Origin: Erythroxylum novogranatense
Lineage: Eukaryota > Streptophyta > Magnoliopsida > Malpighiales > Erythroxylaceae
Direction: 5' to 3'
Assembly: GCA_029891385.1 (NCBI GenBank)
Contig: CM057232.1
Span: forward strand, 67,698,824 to 67,762,823
Length of the DNA: 64,000 bases
Below the pieces are notes generated by a model, which saw only the letters and a list, made by a program, of their open reading frames with translations, was not told the DNA's origin and did not search any database. Position numbers and translations under genes: made by a program. This document shows positions 33,168 to 46,011 of the stretch, one piece after another (within the stretch, counting starts at the first letter, position 1; the number at the start of each line of letters is the position of its first letter).

Positions 33168-33667
33168 AACTAGGATGTTAACCAAAACCAGAGCCTAGTG
33201 CAAGTACGGACAAGTTTGAAGCATGAACTGATCACCTTATCCCATAAGAGTTTGCATGTTTAAGATAATATTACATTGTGACATTTAGCTAGAGCTAATT
33301 CTCTGTTCCAATAAGGTTCCTTTGAGTATGTACATATATGTCCAGTTAGTGAACCTTACATAACCTTGCTTTCCTCTTCTTCTAAATTGCGTAAGTGGTA
33401 GGCTCAATGCTATCTTAAAGAAAGCATGATGTCTCGGAGAAAGATGGTGAGGATGGATTTCCCATTGACTAATTCCCTCCCATTCAAAAATAACAAAAAA
33501 GTGGTTATAATTTGACTGTTTGCCCCACCAAAGGACTTTTAAGTACGAACAAATGAAAAGAAGGTGGTAGGTGGCTTTTTTTTTTTAGGTTACAAAATGT
33601 GTATAGAGGATTAGAAATGATTTCACCTTCCTCACACGCTCTCCAGGTCAGGGGGCTTCGTCAGTTT
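33168..33667. other. 500 bp spacer between the two CACTA elements
   Basis: No gene was recognised. It starts with the right target duplication AAC of CACTA-1 and ends at the CACTA-2 terminus. It contains an AT-rich stretch and a run of nine T near 33577. It is the loop of the large inverted repeat formed by the CACTA elements. Confidence 0.6.
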
Positions 33668-33689
33668 CACTACAAGAAAAAGACCCCAT

Positions 33690-34000
33690 TTGCGACGTTT
33701 TAGAAACGTCGCAAATGTTAGAAAACGGTCGAACATCGGTAATCCTGACGTTTCCAAAAATGTCGCAACAGATGTTGGTGAAGGGGGAGTAAGGAAAAGG
33801 TTTTGTCGACGTTTTGTAAAAAACGTCGAAGAAGTGTAGGCTATTTGTCGACGTTTGTTAAAACGTCGTAAAAGCGTAAGGGAATGGGCGACAAGGAGAT
33901 TAGAAGTCGGGGAAAGAAGATAGCTTTGTGCGACATTTAGTAGACGTCGTTGTAGGAGGACAATCTGCGATGTTTGGGATTAAACGTCGCAGATCATTAG
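33690..34000. repeat. CACTA-2 subterminal repeats (33668 end)
   Basis: Paired motifs such as TTGCGACGTTTTAGAAACGT, GTCGACGTTTTGTAAAAAAC and TTTGTCGACGTTTGTTAAAA, ending with GATGTTTGGGATTAAACGTC near 33970. About seven units, fewer and less regular than in CACTA-1. Confidence 0.8.
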
Positions 34001-37000
34001 TATGTAAGTTTTTTTTAATTTATGAAAATAAGTTTATTTTAATAAATTTTAAATTTTATATAATTAAATTTAAATTAGACATCCGAAATTATTATTAATA
34101 GGAGAATTATTAAAATAAATATGCCATTATAATTGAATCCGAATATGATATTAAAATTGAATTTTAATGGAACTATTATTTTGATTGAATAATTAATAAT
34201 TGGGAAAATATTAAATCTTATTTATTTAGTAAGTAATAAATATTATATATTAAAATTTTTATTTAGTAATTTGTCCATTTGTTGAGTACATCATGGATTT
34301 GCGAATGAGTAATAATGTATAATACTTAATTTAAATCATGTAGACAATGAATTATATAATTTAAAATCCCAAACATGTCATAACATAGTAATTAATATGA
34401 ACAATATGTCATAAGTGTCTAACATACCAATATGAGTACTTATCTAATCAACGCGAATATTATGTGTAAAACATATGAGTTCCAAGACCTTTTTTTGTTG
34501 TTCAACTTCAGTAGTTAATTTATCATGCATTTCTTCAAAATTTTTGGTCAATTCATCCACTTTAGACTGTAAGCCCTCATTAACCTTCTTGGACTCCTCT
34601 AATTCGTCTCGAAGTCTCTTTCTGACCGAAGTCTTTCCTTGTGGTCGAGGCCCCATTTTTATGCCAACAATGTAATCTGTCCTGGTCCTCAGGACTTTGT
34701 CACACACTTCATCCACTGTCATCGGATGACCTTGTTCAGTTGAATATGTCAATTCGTGACACATTAAGTCCTGAAAAAGTAATCAATTAATTACATACAC
34801 AATGTGTTTTAAGAAATATTTATAAATAAGCTATGTACTCACCCATTTTTCTTTGCATTCAGGAGTTGTCCATTGACCTTTTGTTTCATCATAATGAGTG
34901 TGATACCATAACTTCATCCGGTCACACTCTTCTCCGTCTTTGTCACTCTGTTGTATAGAAATATATAAATAGTAATGTTTATTATAAAATTTGAAATGTC
35001 AGTAAAAGAAAAATATAATTAAAAAGATAATAACTTACAATCTCATGCCGTATCGCTACAAATGCCTTGGAGCCGGAGTTTGGTCGACATTTGACCTGAC
35101 TCCTAGCAACTTTAGCCTTTTGACTTTTTTCCTAATCGTACACGTAAGAAAATGTATTACAAAATCTATAAATCATAATTCATAAATCGTAAAATATAAT
35201 AAGTTGTAAAAATAGTAGTGATCAAATAAACTAACCTTTGTAGCTCATTGCTCCCAATATTCGCATAAGTCCATCCACTCTGCTACTGTGACATTATGCG
35301 GCTTAACATCCTTGCCGTGTTGGGTAAAATGCTTTTCTAAACTATATCTTTGATCTTTGGACCTTAAAGCAAGAAACTTCTTCACGGTAGCATGTACTTC
35401 TTTGTCAGTCCTCATTCCCTTAATTTTCAACTTTTGCTGCACAAAATGATAAATTATTGGTCAATGTTCTAAGCATATGGAAAACTTATAAAAATTAGAT
35501 TAGTTTAGAATACTTACGTCTAACTTGTCAAATGCAATATCCAATTCCTCAATTGTAATTTTTGAAAATTTTATTTTTACAGGTAAGGAAGTTCGGGAAA
35601 CTAGACCAATCTCACTCGAGAATTTGGCAAATTGTACGGAGTTCGTTGGTCGTCCTTCAATTGGAGAGATCTCTATCTCCAATCTCTTACCTATGGCCTT
35701 GTTAATCTTTGTCAATCTGTGTCCTTTTGTAAGGCCTCTTTTTTTTCTTGGATCCGTTGTGGATCCTACAATAGCAAAGAAAAAAGCATATAACATACTC
35801 TTAATTGGTTAGATAAGCAAAATGACTGAAGTTAATAAATATCACCAATGTAATTGTCTGATTTACTGGTGTCTGATAAGCAGAAGTTGGAGGCATCTCT
35901 TGAGACGTGGATGGAGAAGTAATGTTGCGGCGCAGATTTATAAGTTGTTCATATTTATCTCTAGGATGAGTAATAGGTTGAGAAGGTGTGACTTCTCTTG
36001 GTGTTGGAGTTGGCTGAGAAGGTGCAGGTATGACTTGTCTTGGTGTTAGAGTAGACTGAGTGTTGGACCCCGATCTTTGAGTGGAATTTAGAAATATTAA
36101 ATGAAATTAAATGAGTGTGTTTGTATAAGTATTGTGTTATAGATGTTATTGTGCTTAAAGGGAATTGATGAGAAATAAAGTGATTGGTTTTGATGACTTT
36201 GAAATTTGAGTAGAGTTATATGAGTTATGAAAGTTAAATTGAATGGGTTGATTGAAATGGAGTTGAAAAGCATGAAATAAATAGTGAAAGTATGAGAATT
36301 TGAAGAATTAAGAAAGTTGACTTTTTGGGAATAGAGAGTTGACTTCTGATTTAGGTTGTATTTGAGAAAGTGATCTTCATGAAACTTGTAACTTATGTTG
36401 CAAGCTTTCTATCGTCATAAAGTATGATATTTTTCGATATCGAGATTGAAAGTTACGATCTTTCAAAGCTAAATGTATTTTTGCTTCGGTTTTAGAAAAT
36501 GCTCTAAGTGTAGGACTGTGTATGTGCATATTTATTCATTGTTGAGTTGCTGTTGGGTTGTGCTTTTGAATAGCTCATTTGAGATTTGCAATGGTTTATG
36601 AGTTGTTGAAGTTGAGCGTAGGTGCTATCAATTTCTGGGCTGATGTGTTCATAGGGTTAATTTTGGGTATGTTATGCATTAAGGCAAATTCTGGGCTGGT
36701 ATAGATTGAATGGGATCAAGTGGCTTTCTTGAGAGTTGCAGAGGAGCTTTAGAGCTTTCTAATGATGCATAATGTGCTATTTTCGGATGTGTAAATTGGA
36801 AGATGTGAGTTGTTAAAGTTGAGTGCAGGTGCTGCCAAAATGGAAAATTTCAGACAAAAACTTTGAGTCCATATTTTACCCTTATAGAGTTGGAAGTTGT
36901 TCTTATGATCTTCATGGAAGTTATAGATCTTGCTTTTATCTTTCCATAGACACCAAGTTTGTGAAATTTGGAGTTCTGAGTCAAAAGTTATGATATTTAC

Positions 37001-37194
37001 AAGTTTTGGTACTGTTTATGAGGAGCTTATCGATCGGTCATCTTGGAGTAAATTTTTGACTCCTTTAGAGGCCGAACTTGCTTTTGAGTCCTTCTTGAAA
37101 ATGGTAGATCTGTCTTTTATCTTTCCAAAGGTACTAAGTTTGTAAAATTTGGAGTTCGGAGCCAAAAGATACAAAGGTTAGAAGTTAGGAGGTC

Positions 37195-37330
37195 AGGATC
37201 ACGTGGCCGATCGCCCGAGCGAGCGCCCGTGCGTGTCCGCTCAAGCAAGCGCACGCTCGGCCGCTCTCCCGATCGGGCGAGCAGGTGCCCGCGCGCCTGT
37301 CAATCGTTCCCTGGGGTCGATTTTCGACTG
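37195..37330. repeat. GC island in LTR-B2
   Basis: About 135 bp of GAGCGCCCGTGCGTGTCCGC-like sequence, strongly GC- and CpG-rich, followed by TTCCTTCTTTTAGCCATAAC, which also follows the GC block of LTR-A (10027). Confidence 0.7.
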
Positions 37331-37520
37331 ACCGACCTCTCTTCCTTCTTTTAGCCATAACTTTTTCATCCGACCTCCGATCGACCTGATTTTTGAAGCG
37401 TTGGATTCCTAAGACATTTTTCTATCTTTCCATACCCAAATCTATCAGTTTTGACATTAAATGGAGAAATACAGATCAGATTAAAGTGAACTGACCGGTG
37501 GAAAAATTCTAAACATTGTT

Positions 37521-37980
37521 TGGTATTTTGGAGATATCTTGAGCTATAGAGCTCCGATTGATCTGATTCTTCTTGAAGATTAAACTAGAGACATGTATCT
37601 ACAATTTATCTGAAGAAGCCAATCAATATTTTAGCCTCTAAGACTTTCAATTTCTGGATTGAAATTAGGTGTAGTGTTTAGTCTCAGTTTTGGAATGGTC
37701 TGAATAGACTTCATTATTTTGGAGATATCTTGAGCTGTAGAGCTCCGATCGATCTTATTCTTCTTGAAAATTAAACTAGAGACATGATTCTACAATTTAT
37801 CTGAAGGATCAGATCGACAATTTAGCCTCTAAGACTTTAAATATCTGGATTGAAGTTAGGTGTAGAGTTCAGTCTCGGTTTTATAATGGCTGAACAGACT
37901 TCAGTATTTTGGAGATATCTTGAGCTATAGAGCTCCGATCAATCTGATTCTTGAAGCGATGGATTCGTAAGACATAGAGG
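37521..37980 (+). repeat. 190 bp tandem repeats in LTR-B2
   Basis: GGAGATATCTTGAGCTATAG begins units at 37530, 37721 and 37911 (spacing 191 and 190); the third is partial. Each contains GAGCTCCGATYRATCT and ATTAAACTAGAGACATG. LTR-A has one copy of the unit near 10220. Confidence 0.85.
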
Positions 37981-40900
37981 ACATTTCTATAAAAGAAAGT
38001 TTTGTTAAAGTACTTCATTTACCTGATCGAAATAAGGAGACAAGATATCAATTTTTAAGTCAAAAAGGAAGGGCAATTTTGGAAGTTTACTTAAGAAGTT
38101 AAGTTAGAAGGCTTACATGGAGGAATAATTAGGTCATTTACCATTCATTAATGACATGACATTATAAAAAAAAAGGGGCTGTCATTTGGCATAAAGAGAA
38201 GCACAACCTTGATTAAATGAAAGAAGAAAAAAAAAGAAGAAGAGAGGAAAGGAGAGAGCATTCGGATGAGGGAGAAAGAGGAAAGTGAAGCTAGGTTTTC
38301 AATTTTTTGGATTTTCAAGCATGATTTTCGAGTTGATTCAAGGGAAAAAAGGATGGAAGATGATGAAAGCTTCCTTCTAAACCAAGATATATCCTAAAAT
38401 GGTGAAGGATGACGTAAGACCCGAATTTTTGATTTGTGAATTTTGGAAGACTTTTGGTTTAGAATCATGGGAAATGATATGGGTATGTGATTTATGAAGT
38501 CAATTTTGATGTTTATGCCTTAGGTTATGTTTAATTTTGGATGGAAATTAATTAGGGTTATGCCCAATTTTGTGAATTGGGGTTTTTAAAAATTGGTGAT
38601 TTAGATGGCTTGATTTTATGTGGAATTAGTGTTTTCTAAGTTCAATTTTAAGGATTATGTTTTTTATGAGGTTGAATTTGGGTGATTTGATTTAGGAAAA
38701 TTTCAATTGAAAGAAAGAAAGAAGCAATGATCAAATTGAAGCTAAGGACAAGCTTCTGGCATCGATTCGAGGTGGGTAGTATATTTATTTATTGAATTTT
38801 AAGCATAAGCATGTAACTTTGAAAATTTATTGTTTATGTAAAAGTTTGAAAAATTATGATTTCGAAGGATTAAATTCCTTATTTTAGAAATGATTTCAAG
38901 AAATTACAAGATTTAGGAAATTCATGGTTTTTGAATTATTTGACAAATTTGAAAAATGTGCATTATGAATATGTATATGTTTGATATATGTTTTAAAGAA
39001 ATAAATTGCATTCATAGTTATAAATTTGATTGATATGTGATTAAATTGATGAATTTAGATTGAATGTGAATTGCTATATGATTTGATGTGATTTGTGTAT
39101 GTACATGTGTCGAGTATGACACTATTTGTAAATCGAGTTTTCAAAATGTGCATATGTCAGTACGACACCATTTGAAAAAAATTAAGATTTTCGAAAAGTG
39201 CCTACGGGCAATCTGAATTTTCGGTTTTCGATTATGTGTTATGTGAGTTTGGTCAGGTCCCATAAGTGGGACAAGTGTGCACTTGTCTATTTTTATGGCC
39301 ATCTCCCGACTGCCCGTTAGTGGCATTGGAGTTCCGATCTCGGACTCCCATAAGTCACGACTACACTGGACCGCGATGCGGGAAGGTGTAGTACGTTCGT
39401 TCACTACCGCATGTGACCGCTATGCGAGAATATGCGATGCGTTACATTTTGACCGAACCAGACCATTTGATGTATTATGTGTTTTTCTTTGTTTATAAGT
39501 GTGATGCATTGCATGATATGAACGATGTTTAAGAAATAAGAAAGAAATGAAGATTTACACGATTTTGATTTTGTTCATGAAAAGTGAAAAATGTGAGAAT
39601 TTTCGAGAAATAAACTCTTTGTGGATTTTTAGTAGTGATATTATTGAAATTATTTTAACAATGTTTTAAAAAGATTGAGAAATAAGAAATTTGAAAATTT
39701 TTCTACTAAGGAACTTTTGAAAGAAATGGCAAAAAAAAAAGATTCGCAATTGTTTTCGCTTATCATTCAATTTATAAATATATTATCCACGAGCAATAAG
39801 CTCACACCCCCCTTCATTCCCATCCACAGGTGATGAGAAGAAGATCGGGTGAAAGAAAATGAAGGTTTCCATTTGTATGTGTTCATATGGTATATTTGTT
39901 TAGCTAAGTAATTGCTAAGAAATTCAGAATTGTTGTGTATTCATTTTGAGAATGTATTATGAATTCTGGACATATGTATTGGATTAAGTTATGGATTGGA
40001 TTGTGTATGGATGATTTTGATTAAAGATTGAGGCTTATTGAAATGTTTTAGGTATAGATAGGAGTGCGTTTCTTTATGCTGAGATCCCGGACGGAGGGTC
40101 CGGTGGATTTTGATAGTTGTGTGATTGTTTGGGAATTTTAGAAGTGTGTTTTAAACCCTTTCAGGTTTTGGGTTTCTGGCGCACCGTTATCTTTGCCTAA
40201 TTTTAGATAAGAAAATTGGTTATATGGCAATAGAATAAAATAAGAATTGATTAAAGGATGAAATTTTGGGATATGTATGTTTGTATGAGTTTTGCTATTT
40301 GTATGAAAGATGCAAGATAAGAAAGAGAGAAAAAAAAGGTAATCAAGATTTGATTGGTTTAGATTAGATGCTTTCAGGTTTCCAATGCAAACATTTTTCT
40401 TCGATAATTGTGTTCGGATGTCGGGTTCAGTTTTTGTTCCGTTTTTTACTCGTTTCCCTTTCGTTCGCTTTGTCTTCTGATTTATGTTTCTGCTTTCGAG
40501 TCATTCGCTTCCAATTTGTGATTTGATTAGTATCCGTTTGATTCATATTTGTAACATCCCGTTACTGTCAGCAAGGGTAAAATGGTAATATCGGGACTGA
40601 CTGATCGGTTTTACTATATTTACTGACTGAGTATGCCACTGGCCTCTAATTATAGAGGAACTAGTTTACTGCATATGCATATATTCATAGGTACATGCAT
40701 TCATGATTTTCCGGTATTTAATTGTGAATTGAAATTGACTGAAGTGACTGGTTTGTGAACTGACTGAACTGACTGGAATATGATTAATTGAGAAATTCAG
40801 AGTTATTGGGTTCAAGTGACTGATTTAGAATAGTTTATGAGTGACTGGTAATTTATAGTGACTTATAGGAGATTTCCGGGAAATTCGAGAGATAATGCCC

Positions 40901-41059
40901 GGACCGGAAATTTTAGAGTGACAAATTAATTGATTGTATAGTACTGGAAGAATGGTCTAAGGGCAATGGAAAAATTAGAATTGTTACTGATAGAAAATAA
41001 TTATGTTGAGCCATTGAAATTTAGAGACTGGAATTTGGACTGATATGGAGACCCAGGTC

Positions 41060-41068
41060 TATAAATAG
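41060..41068 (+). promoter_or_regulatory. TATA box of the gag-only element LTR
   Basis: TATAAATAG in the context GGTCTATAAATAGTTAGGG; the 3' LTR has the same box at 46538-46546. Transcription would start roughly 30 bp downstream, near 41095. Confidence 0.7.
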
Positions 41069-41324
41069 TTAGGGTTTAGCAATTTTGGGGAAAGGTTGCT
41101 AAGGTATTCGAGCTTCCCCTCTTCCCCTCTACGGCGTTCTTGATTTCCTCTCATTGGTGAGGATTTCTTGATTTTCTTTTATGGGTTCTCTTCATTGATG
41201 TTAGTCTAACATGTTATAATGGTTGTTAAAGGTTGGAAGGTTTGATATTGGTAGATCGGAGGATTTGAAGGATTTCTAGGGTTTACGGTGGATTTTGAGA
41301 GTTGTGGATCGATCTGTGATTTTG

Positions 41325-42971
41325 GTAAGTTTTAAGAGTATTAATGTTGTTATTAATGATTCTTACTGCATTTATGGCTTTTAGTAGAGTAGATTTGAGT
41401 GGTTGGAGTGTTTTAATTGAGGTTTTAGAGAGAAGATCGATCGGAGAAGACGGCGGATTTCGCATTGCGCCGCATTTACTCATTTAATTTATATTCGTTA
41501 TGCCATGAAGCAGCATGAGACGCCAAGGCGGCGTCATTTAACCATGACGCCGAGGCGTGCTGCCCTCGCCTCGCGGCGCGCCCGAACGCATTATTCGCCG
41601 CGGCGAGCAATGCTCACGCCGCGACGAGCGAACTGTTTGGGCCGCGGCGAGAGACGCGATGCCGCGGCGAGAGGGACTGTTCCATTGGATTAAAATTGAT
41701 TTATTGGGCATAACTTTTGGTGTAGACCTCCGATTGAGGCGATTCCAGATTTGTTATGAACTAGGGAAAGAGGTCTACAATTGAGGATAAGTGTAGGAAT
41801 TTGAATTGATCTAAATGAAATTGAATTATAAGGAATTGGGTCGATTATGGTGCATAGTGTGACCTAAATGTCAAATTGAGACTATTAGAGTTTTGATTGG
41901 GATTTGTAATTGAGGTTTTGACCCGATATATAGGAAATGGCTATAGGGGATTCGAATTGAGGAAAATTGACTGGATTTTATAAATGGATCAAATAATTGT
42001 CGACCCATTGAACAAAGAGATAGGATTGAGCTTAAAGTACCAAATTGGGATTTAGCAATCAAAAATCGTGAACATGCATCGTACATCATTTCATTGAGAC
42101 ATATGCATTCTTGAATCGCTTAATTGGGCAATTAGTAATGGTTTATATTTTATCGTTATAGAGGCACCGTTGGACCGTCATTCCACGGATATTCTTTGGG
42201 ACTTCGAGCAAGAGCTTTGGAAGTTATAGGTGAGTAACCTAGTTGGTTTCTCAAATTCCTGATTGTTTATATGCTCTGTATGAATTACTTGCAAAGGTGA
42301 ACTGTATGATTACTGACGTGATTAGGATCGAATTACATGCTACTACTGAATTGAACTGGACTATTTCATGATTACTGAAATTTATTGGATTGAATTGCAT
42401 GCTTTATCAGAATCGAATGGATCAATGCATGATACCGAATCGATATCTTGGGCTTTATAGCCATATACTGTAAATTGACTGAATTACTAAACATTGCACT
42501 GCATGCATAAATGCATGATCAGATAATGGACGTGTCCCAAGTTGCTATTATCACTGAAAAAGAGCCTCGGCTCGAACATCGCATCGACCGCCTAGCTCGA
42601 GGGGAGAAATCTCGACGACGCCCCCATCAACACCGACTAAGCACTTGGGCACACATCAATAATTGGAAAGAGTCTCATATGCATTATATACATGACTGAT
42701 TGAACTGCTAAATTGTGCGATGATTACTGAACTGTGTGATGCCATGATTTACTGTATATTGTGATGTGAAATTGTGAATGCAAAGCTCTTCGTAATATTG
42801 TTATCGATATCGCATAATATATGAATACTTGTACACTATATATAATACTGTTAATTGATATTACTGTGTCGTGCTGTACGCAATTTGCGTAATGCATGAT
42901 TTGAGTGAACCATCGATGATGGTTTCTCACTGAGTTCGCAAACTCACCCAAAATTGCAACCTATTTTTCAG
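41325..42971 (+). promoter_or_regulatory. Predicted intron in the leader of the gag-only element
   Basis: Donor TTTG|GTAAGTTTTAA (41325) and acceptor CCTATTTTTCAG (42971) define 1,647 bp in the 5' LTR; the 3' LTR has the same pair (46803-48419). Removal would shorten the LTR-derived leader from about 2.2 kb to about 0.6 kb. Not tested by any transcript. Confidence 0.42.
42878..42945 (+). other. Three inverted repeats upstream of the LTR acceptor (gag-only element)
   Basis: ACGCAA-T-TTGCGT (42878-42890); GAGTGAACCATC paired imperfectly with GATGGTTTCTCAC (42903-42930); and GAGTT-CGC-AAACTC (42932-42945). Same order as at 5216-5284, with loop changes. Confidence 0.6.
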
Positions 42972-43358
42972 ACTGATAGAGTAGACTCCTAGCTCCCGAA
43001 GATATTCCTTCCTGCCGTGCGAAATACTTGGCGGGACGCGATGGCACATGTGTCGGTCACCGGGTTAGCTTTGAGGATGACTTAGGATAGATGCTTGTAT
43101 CAGCTTCCTTTTTGGTTTTGTTAGGAGACTGATAAACTTGTCTATTCTGACATTGGATGACTGTACCAGATGATTATTATTTGGATTCAAATTTACTGAT
43201 TTCTGCTATTGTGATATTTTATGATTTTACTTATTGCGATGCCATGTGGATATTAGTGGAAAAATGTTCTGGTAGTGCACCTTCATCGTGGGATATGTAT
43301 CGGAACGACCTCTTGGTTTCCCGATGTGTACCCTACGGTGAGGGGGCGCTACATTTAG

Positions 43359-43376
43359 TGGTATCAGAGCATGGTT
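43359..43376 (+). other. Primer-binding site (initiator Met tRNA type)
   Basis: TGGTATCAGAGCATGGTT begins five bases after the LTR end. The first 12 bases are the usual primer site of plant Ty3 chromoviruses. Confidence 0.85.
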
Positions 43377-43439
43377 TGGCATCTTTTGGGGATTAGTGAA
43401 ATTAAGCTGAAATTACTGAAAGGATAGTGGAACTGATCG

Positions 43440-44651
43440 GAATTTCTTGTCTGTTTTAGGTCATCCGTACTGGGAGATCGAGTTGAGTTACCAGCTGACC
43501 TGGAATCGGTAGGAGCTAGTAGGGAGTCTCCTGCGCCTCGTTCAGAGGAGTTGCCTTCTCGAGTTCCTGCAAGACGGGAACGGAGATATGATTTACTGCG
43601 AAAGCAGGGGGCGGTTGACTTTTATGGTAGCACCGACCTTGCGGAGGCCGAGGATGGCCGGAGAGGACCGAGAGTCCTCGATCGATGGATCGTGACCGGA
43701 TGAGCGTTTTCGACCACGCTGCGGTTTCTCATTACGTGGTTCTCGCATATCGATGGTGGAAGACTGTTCGGCAAGACTCACCAGCCCTCGCATAATGACA
43801 TGGACCGACTTTCGAGGGCGTTTAAAGATAATTTCATGCCCAAGATTTATCTGGACCTGAAGCTACAGGAGTTCCTAGAGCTGAGACAGGGGCAGTTGAA
43901 CGTGGCCGACTATGAGGTGCGGTTCAACGAACTATTGGTTTATGCTTCTTCACTGGTGGCCTCTGAGGCTGACAAGTGTCGACGTTTCGAGGGCGGACTC
44001 AATCTGGAGATCCGTACCCTCTTGGCCAGGTCTGACATGGGCAATTTCATTGAACTGAGGGCTGCAGCAGTAAGGATAGAGCAGCTGCTGAGACAGCGTA
44101 TGACTGAGACTGGTCAAGGGACTAGGTATAAGAGATCGAGTGATAGCCAAGGAAATGCTGGCAGAGAATACAGCAAGCGTCAGGGTAGGCCCTTTAGGTC
44201 CGCAGGAGGGGCTAGACAGGCAGGACATGGACAGAGAGATAGCTTTGTACAGACTGGTAGTGACAGAGGCGGTGTCAGAGGTTTAGGGCAGACTTTTCCT
44301 CCATGCGAGCATTGTGGTAAGAGACACAGTAGAGAGTGTCGATGGCTATCTGGAGCATGTCTGAGGTGTGGTTCGATGGACCACTTAGTGAGGAACTGCC
44401 CCGAGACTGTGGGAGCCCAGTCTGCCATGACTGGACGATCTGGTAGCAATACCCCGATGCATCAGAGCCGTGGAAGTGGATCCGGATGGAGAGGCCGAGG
44501 CCGAGGCCGAGGTCAAGCAGAGGGATCAGCATTAAGGTCGGAGGACCTGAGCAGCAGACAGCAGTCTCAGGCCAAGGTCTATGCCATGATTCGACAGGAG
44601 ACCCAGGATTCCCCGGATGCTGTCGCAGGTATGCTTTTAATTTTGGTTTGA
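43440..44651 (+). pseudogene. gag: capsid/nucleocapsid of the gag-only element, N-terminal part broken
   Basis: Gag forms the particle that packages element RNA. The first part (43590-43800) still shows LLRKQGAVDFYGSTDLAEAE but has stops and frame changes. From 43800 a frame of 283 codons is open: DRLSRAFKDNFMPKIYLDLK, LQEFLELRQGQLNVADYEVR, then RRFEGGLNLEIRTLL, the Retrotrans_gag pattern. A basic Gly/Arg/Ser linker is followed by two Cys-rich segments: CEHCGKRHSRECRW and the CCHC knuckle CLRCGSMDHLVRNC (44361-44402). The end AKVYAMIRQETQDSPDAVAG is the usual Gag-protease junction, after which the protease is missing. Capsid and knuckle residues are intact; the start is not. Confidence 0.88.
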
Positions 44652-46011
44652 AGAATATGCATTTCGTTGCACTGCATTGCATCGCGTTTAGCATATAGAC
44701 TGCATGTGGATAGTGAAAGGTTACAGTTAGGGTCAGAGGTGAGTACACCTCTGGGTAGTATGACTGTATAGGAAGATAGATGTGATTTTATGGATGGACT
44801 GATTGATTCCGCACACAGTGCCCTGAGGTCGTAGTGGATACCGGATTTGATCGGATGATAATAATAACTGAAGAATTTAGTAAGGAGAGGATAAACTGGA
44901 AATAAATTGAAGTGAATAAAAAGTCGTTATTGGGAGACCTGATTCTAGTGGAAACTCAAGTGTGAGAGATAGACTCTATTACTGAGGAAATGTGCATTAC
45001 GTCAACGTAAGGAACCCGACTGTGTAATAGGCTTACTGAACTGTTAAGGGAAAATAGTGTAAAGGAATATGTGTCAGAATGTGTTGTGATGAAACTGATA
45101 CAGTTATGAGATTATGTGTATTCGGAATTTGGAGTTATTGAAAATTTACTGAGTGCTGGACTTATCTGGAAATGACAAAAAGTCTGAGGAGAAAGTGTGT
45201 AAAGTAGTTCTATGTTCATAGAGATAAGTATAATCTCTTAGAATGTATTATAATTGATGATAGGAATTTATTGTGTTGGATATTGTTCTGATACTAGTCG
45301 GATAGAAACATTTCAGATATGACCGTGACTAATCAAACTGATAGTGATTGAGGTTGAGGTATTAGTGAATTTGAAGAATTAAAAAGGAATGCGTCATTAT
45401 TGGTTATGGGAATTTTTGAATCATAGTGTATGTTAGTGACTGACAAAACAAATTGGGAAGTTAGAAATTTTAAACCGTATTGGAAAATCCTGTCGGGATT
45501 CAACTTTTGAGAAAATGATATTTATGACTGCATTATGAAAGTATGTGTTTTACCCGCCAAAGAAACTGTTAGAGAAATCTCTAGGAATTATCGAAGTGTT
45601 GCGTTTCAGCAATAGTGTACAGGAAGAGTAATAAGAGGTTTAGAGTGTGAAATTGAATAGTTATTCGTAGAGATAACTGACGGACGTGACTGTTAAAACA
45701 AAAGTGAGACTGATATTCGTAGAGTCCATTGAGATAAAGGTAAATAAGAAGACTGAATTCATTATTAAATGGTTTCTTTATGACCGTCGTGAAAAAAAAA
45801 ATAGATTGGTAAAGTGGTTCTATGGACTGAATTAAGAAACAGTGGTAAGATATGATAAATGTGTTTCTGGTACTGAATGTATGGATTGCAAAAAAAAATT
45901 ATAAAGATATGAGTGAGAATCAGGATAGAAAAGAGCGGATAAATTCTCCTGTCCTCTTGATTCACTGTATATGAAATTTCGAGGACGAAATTTTTATAAG
46001 GAGGGGTGAAT
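44652..46011 (+). other. Interior of the gag-only element after gag, no recognised coding
   Basis: About 1.36 kb. A short stretch near 44821-44860 may be protease remnant, but there is no RT, RNase H or integrase motif in any frame. The end contains CGAGGACGAAATTTTTATAA and the polypurine tract (45998-46006) next to the LTR at 46012. Confidence 0.7.

Larger units (their letters stand above)
40550..43353 (+). repeat. 5' LTR of the gag-only element
   Basis: It begins TGTAACATCCCG and ends GCGCTACA (2,804 bp). TATA box TATAAATAG is at 41060-41068, about 510 bp in, so about 2.2 kb lies downstream of the probable transcription start. It also has a pyrimidine-rich leader (41110-41180), donor TTTG|GTAAGT (41325), GC island (41505-41690), CATAACTTTTGGTGTAGACC (41710), three inverted repeats (42878-42945) and an acceptor (42971). 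Confidence 0.93.

Noticed and set aside
44275..44748. Minus-strand frame of 157 codons over gag
   Set aside because: Antisense shadow of gag; no recognisable domain.
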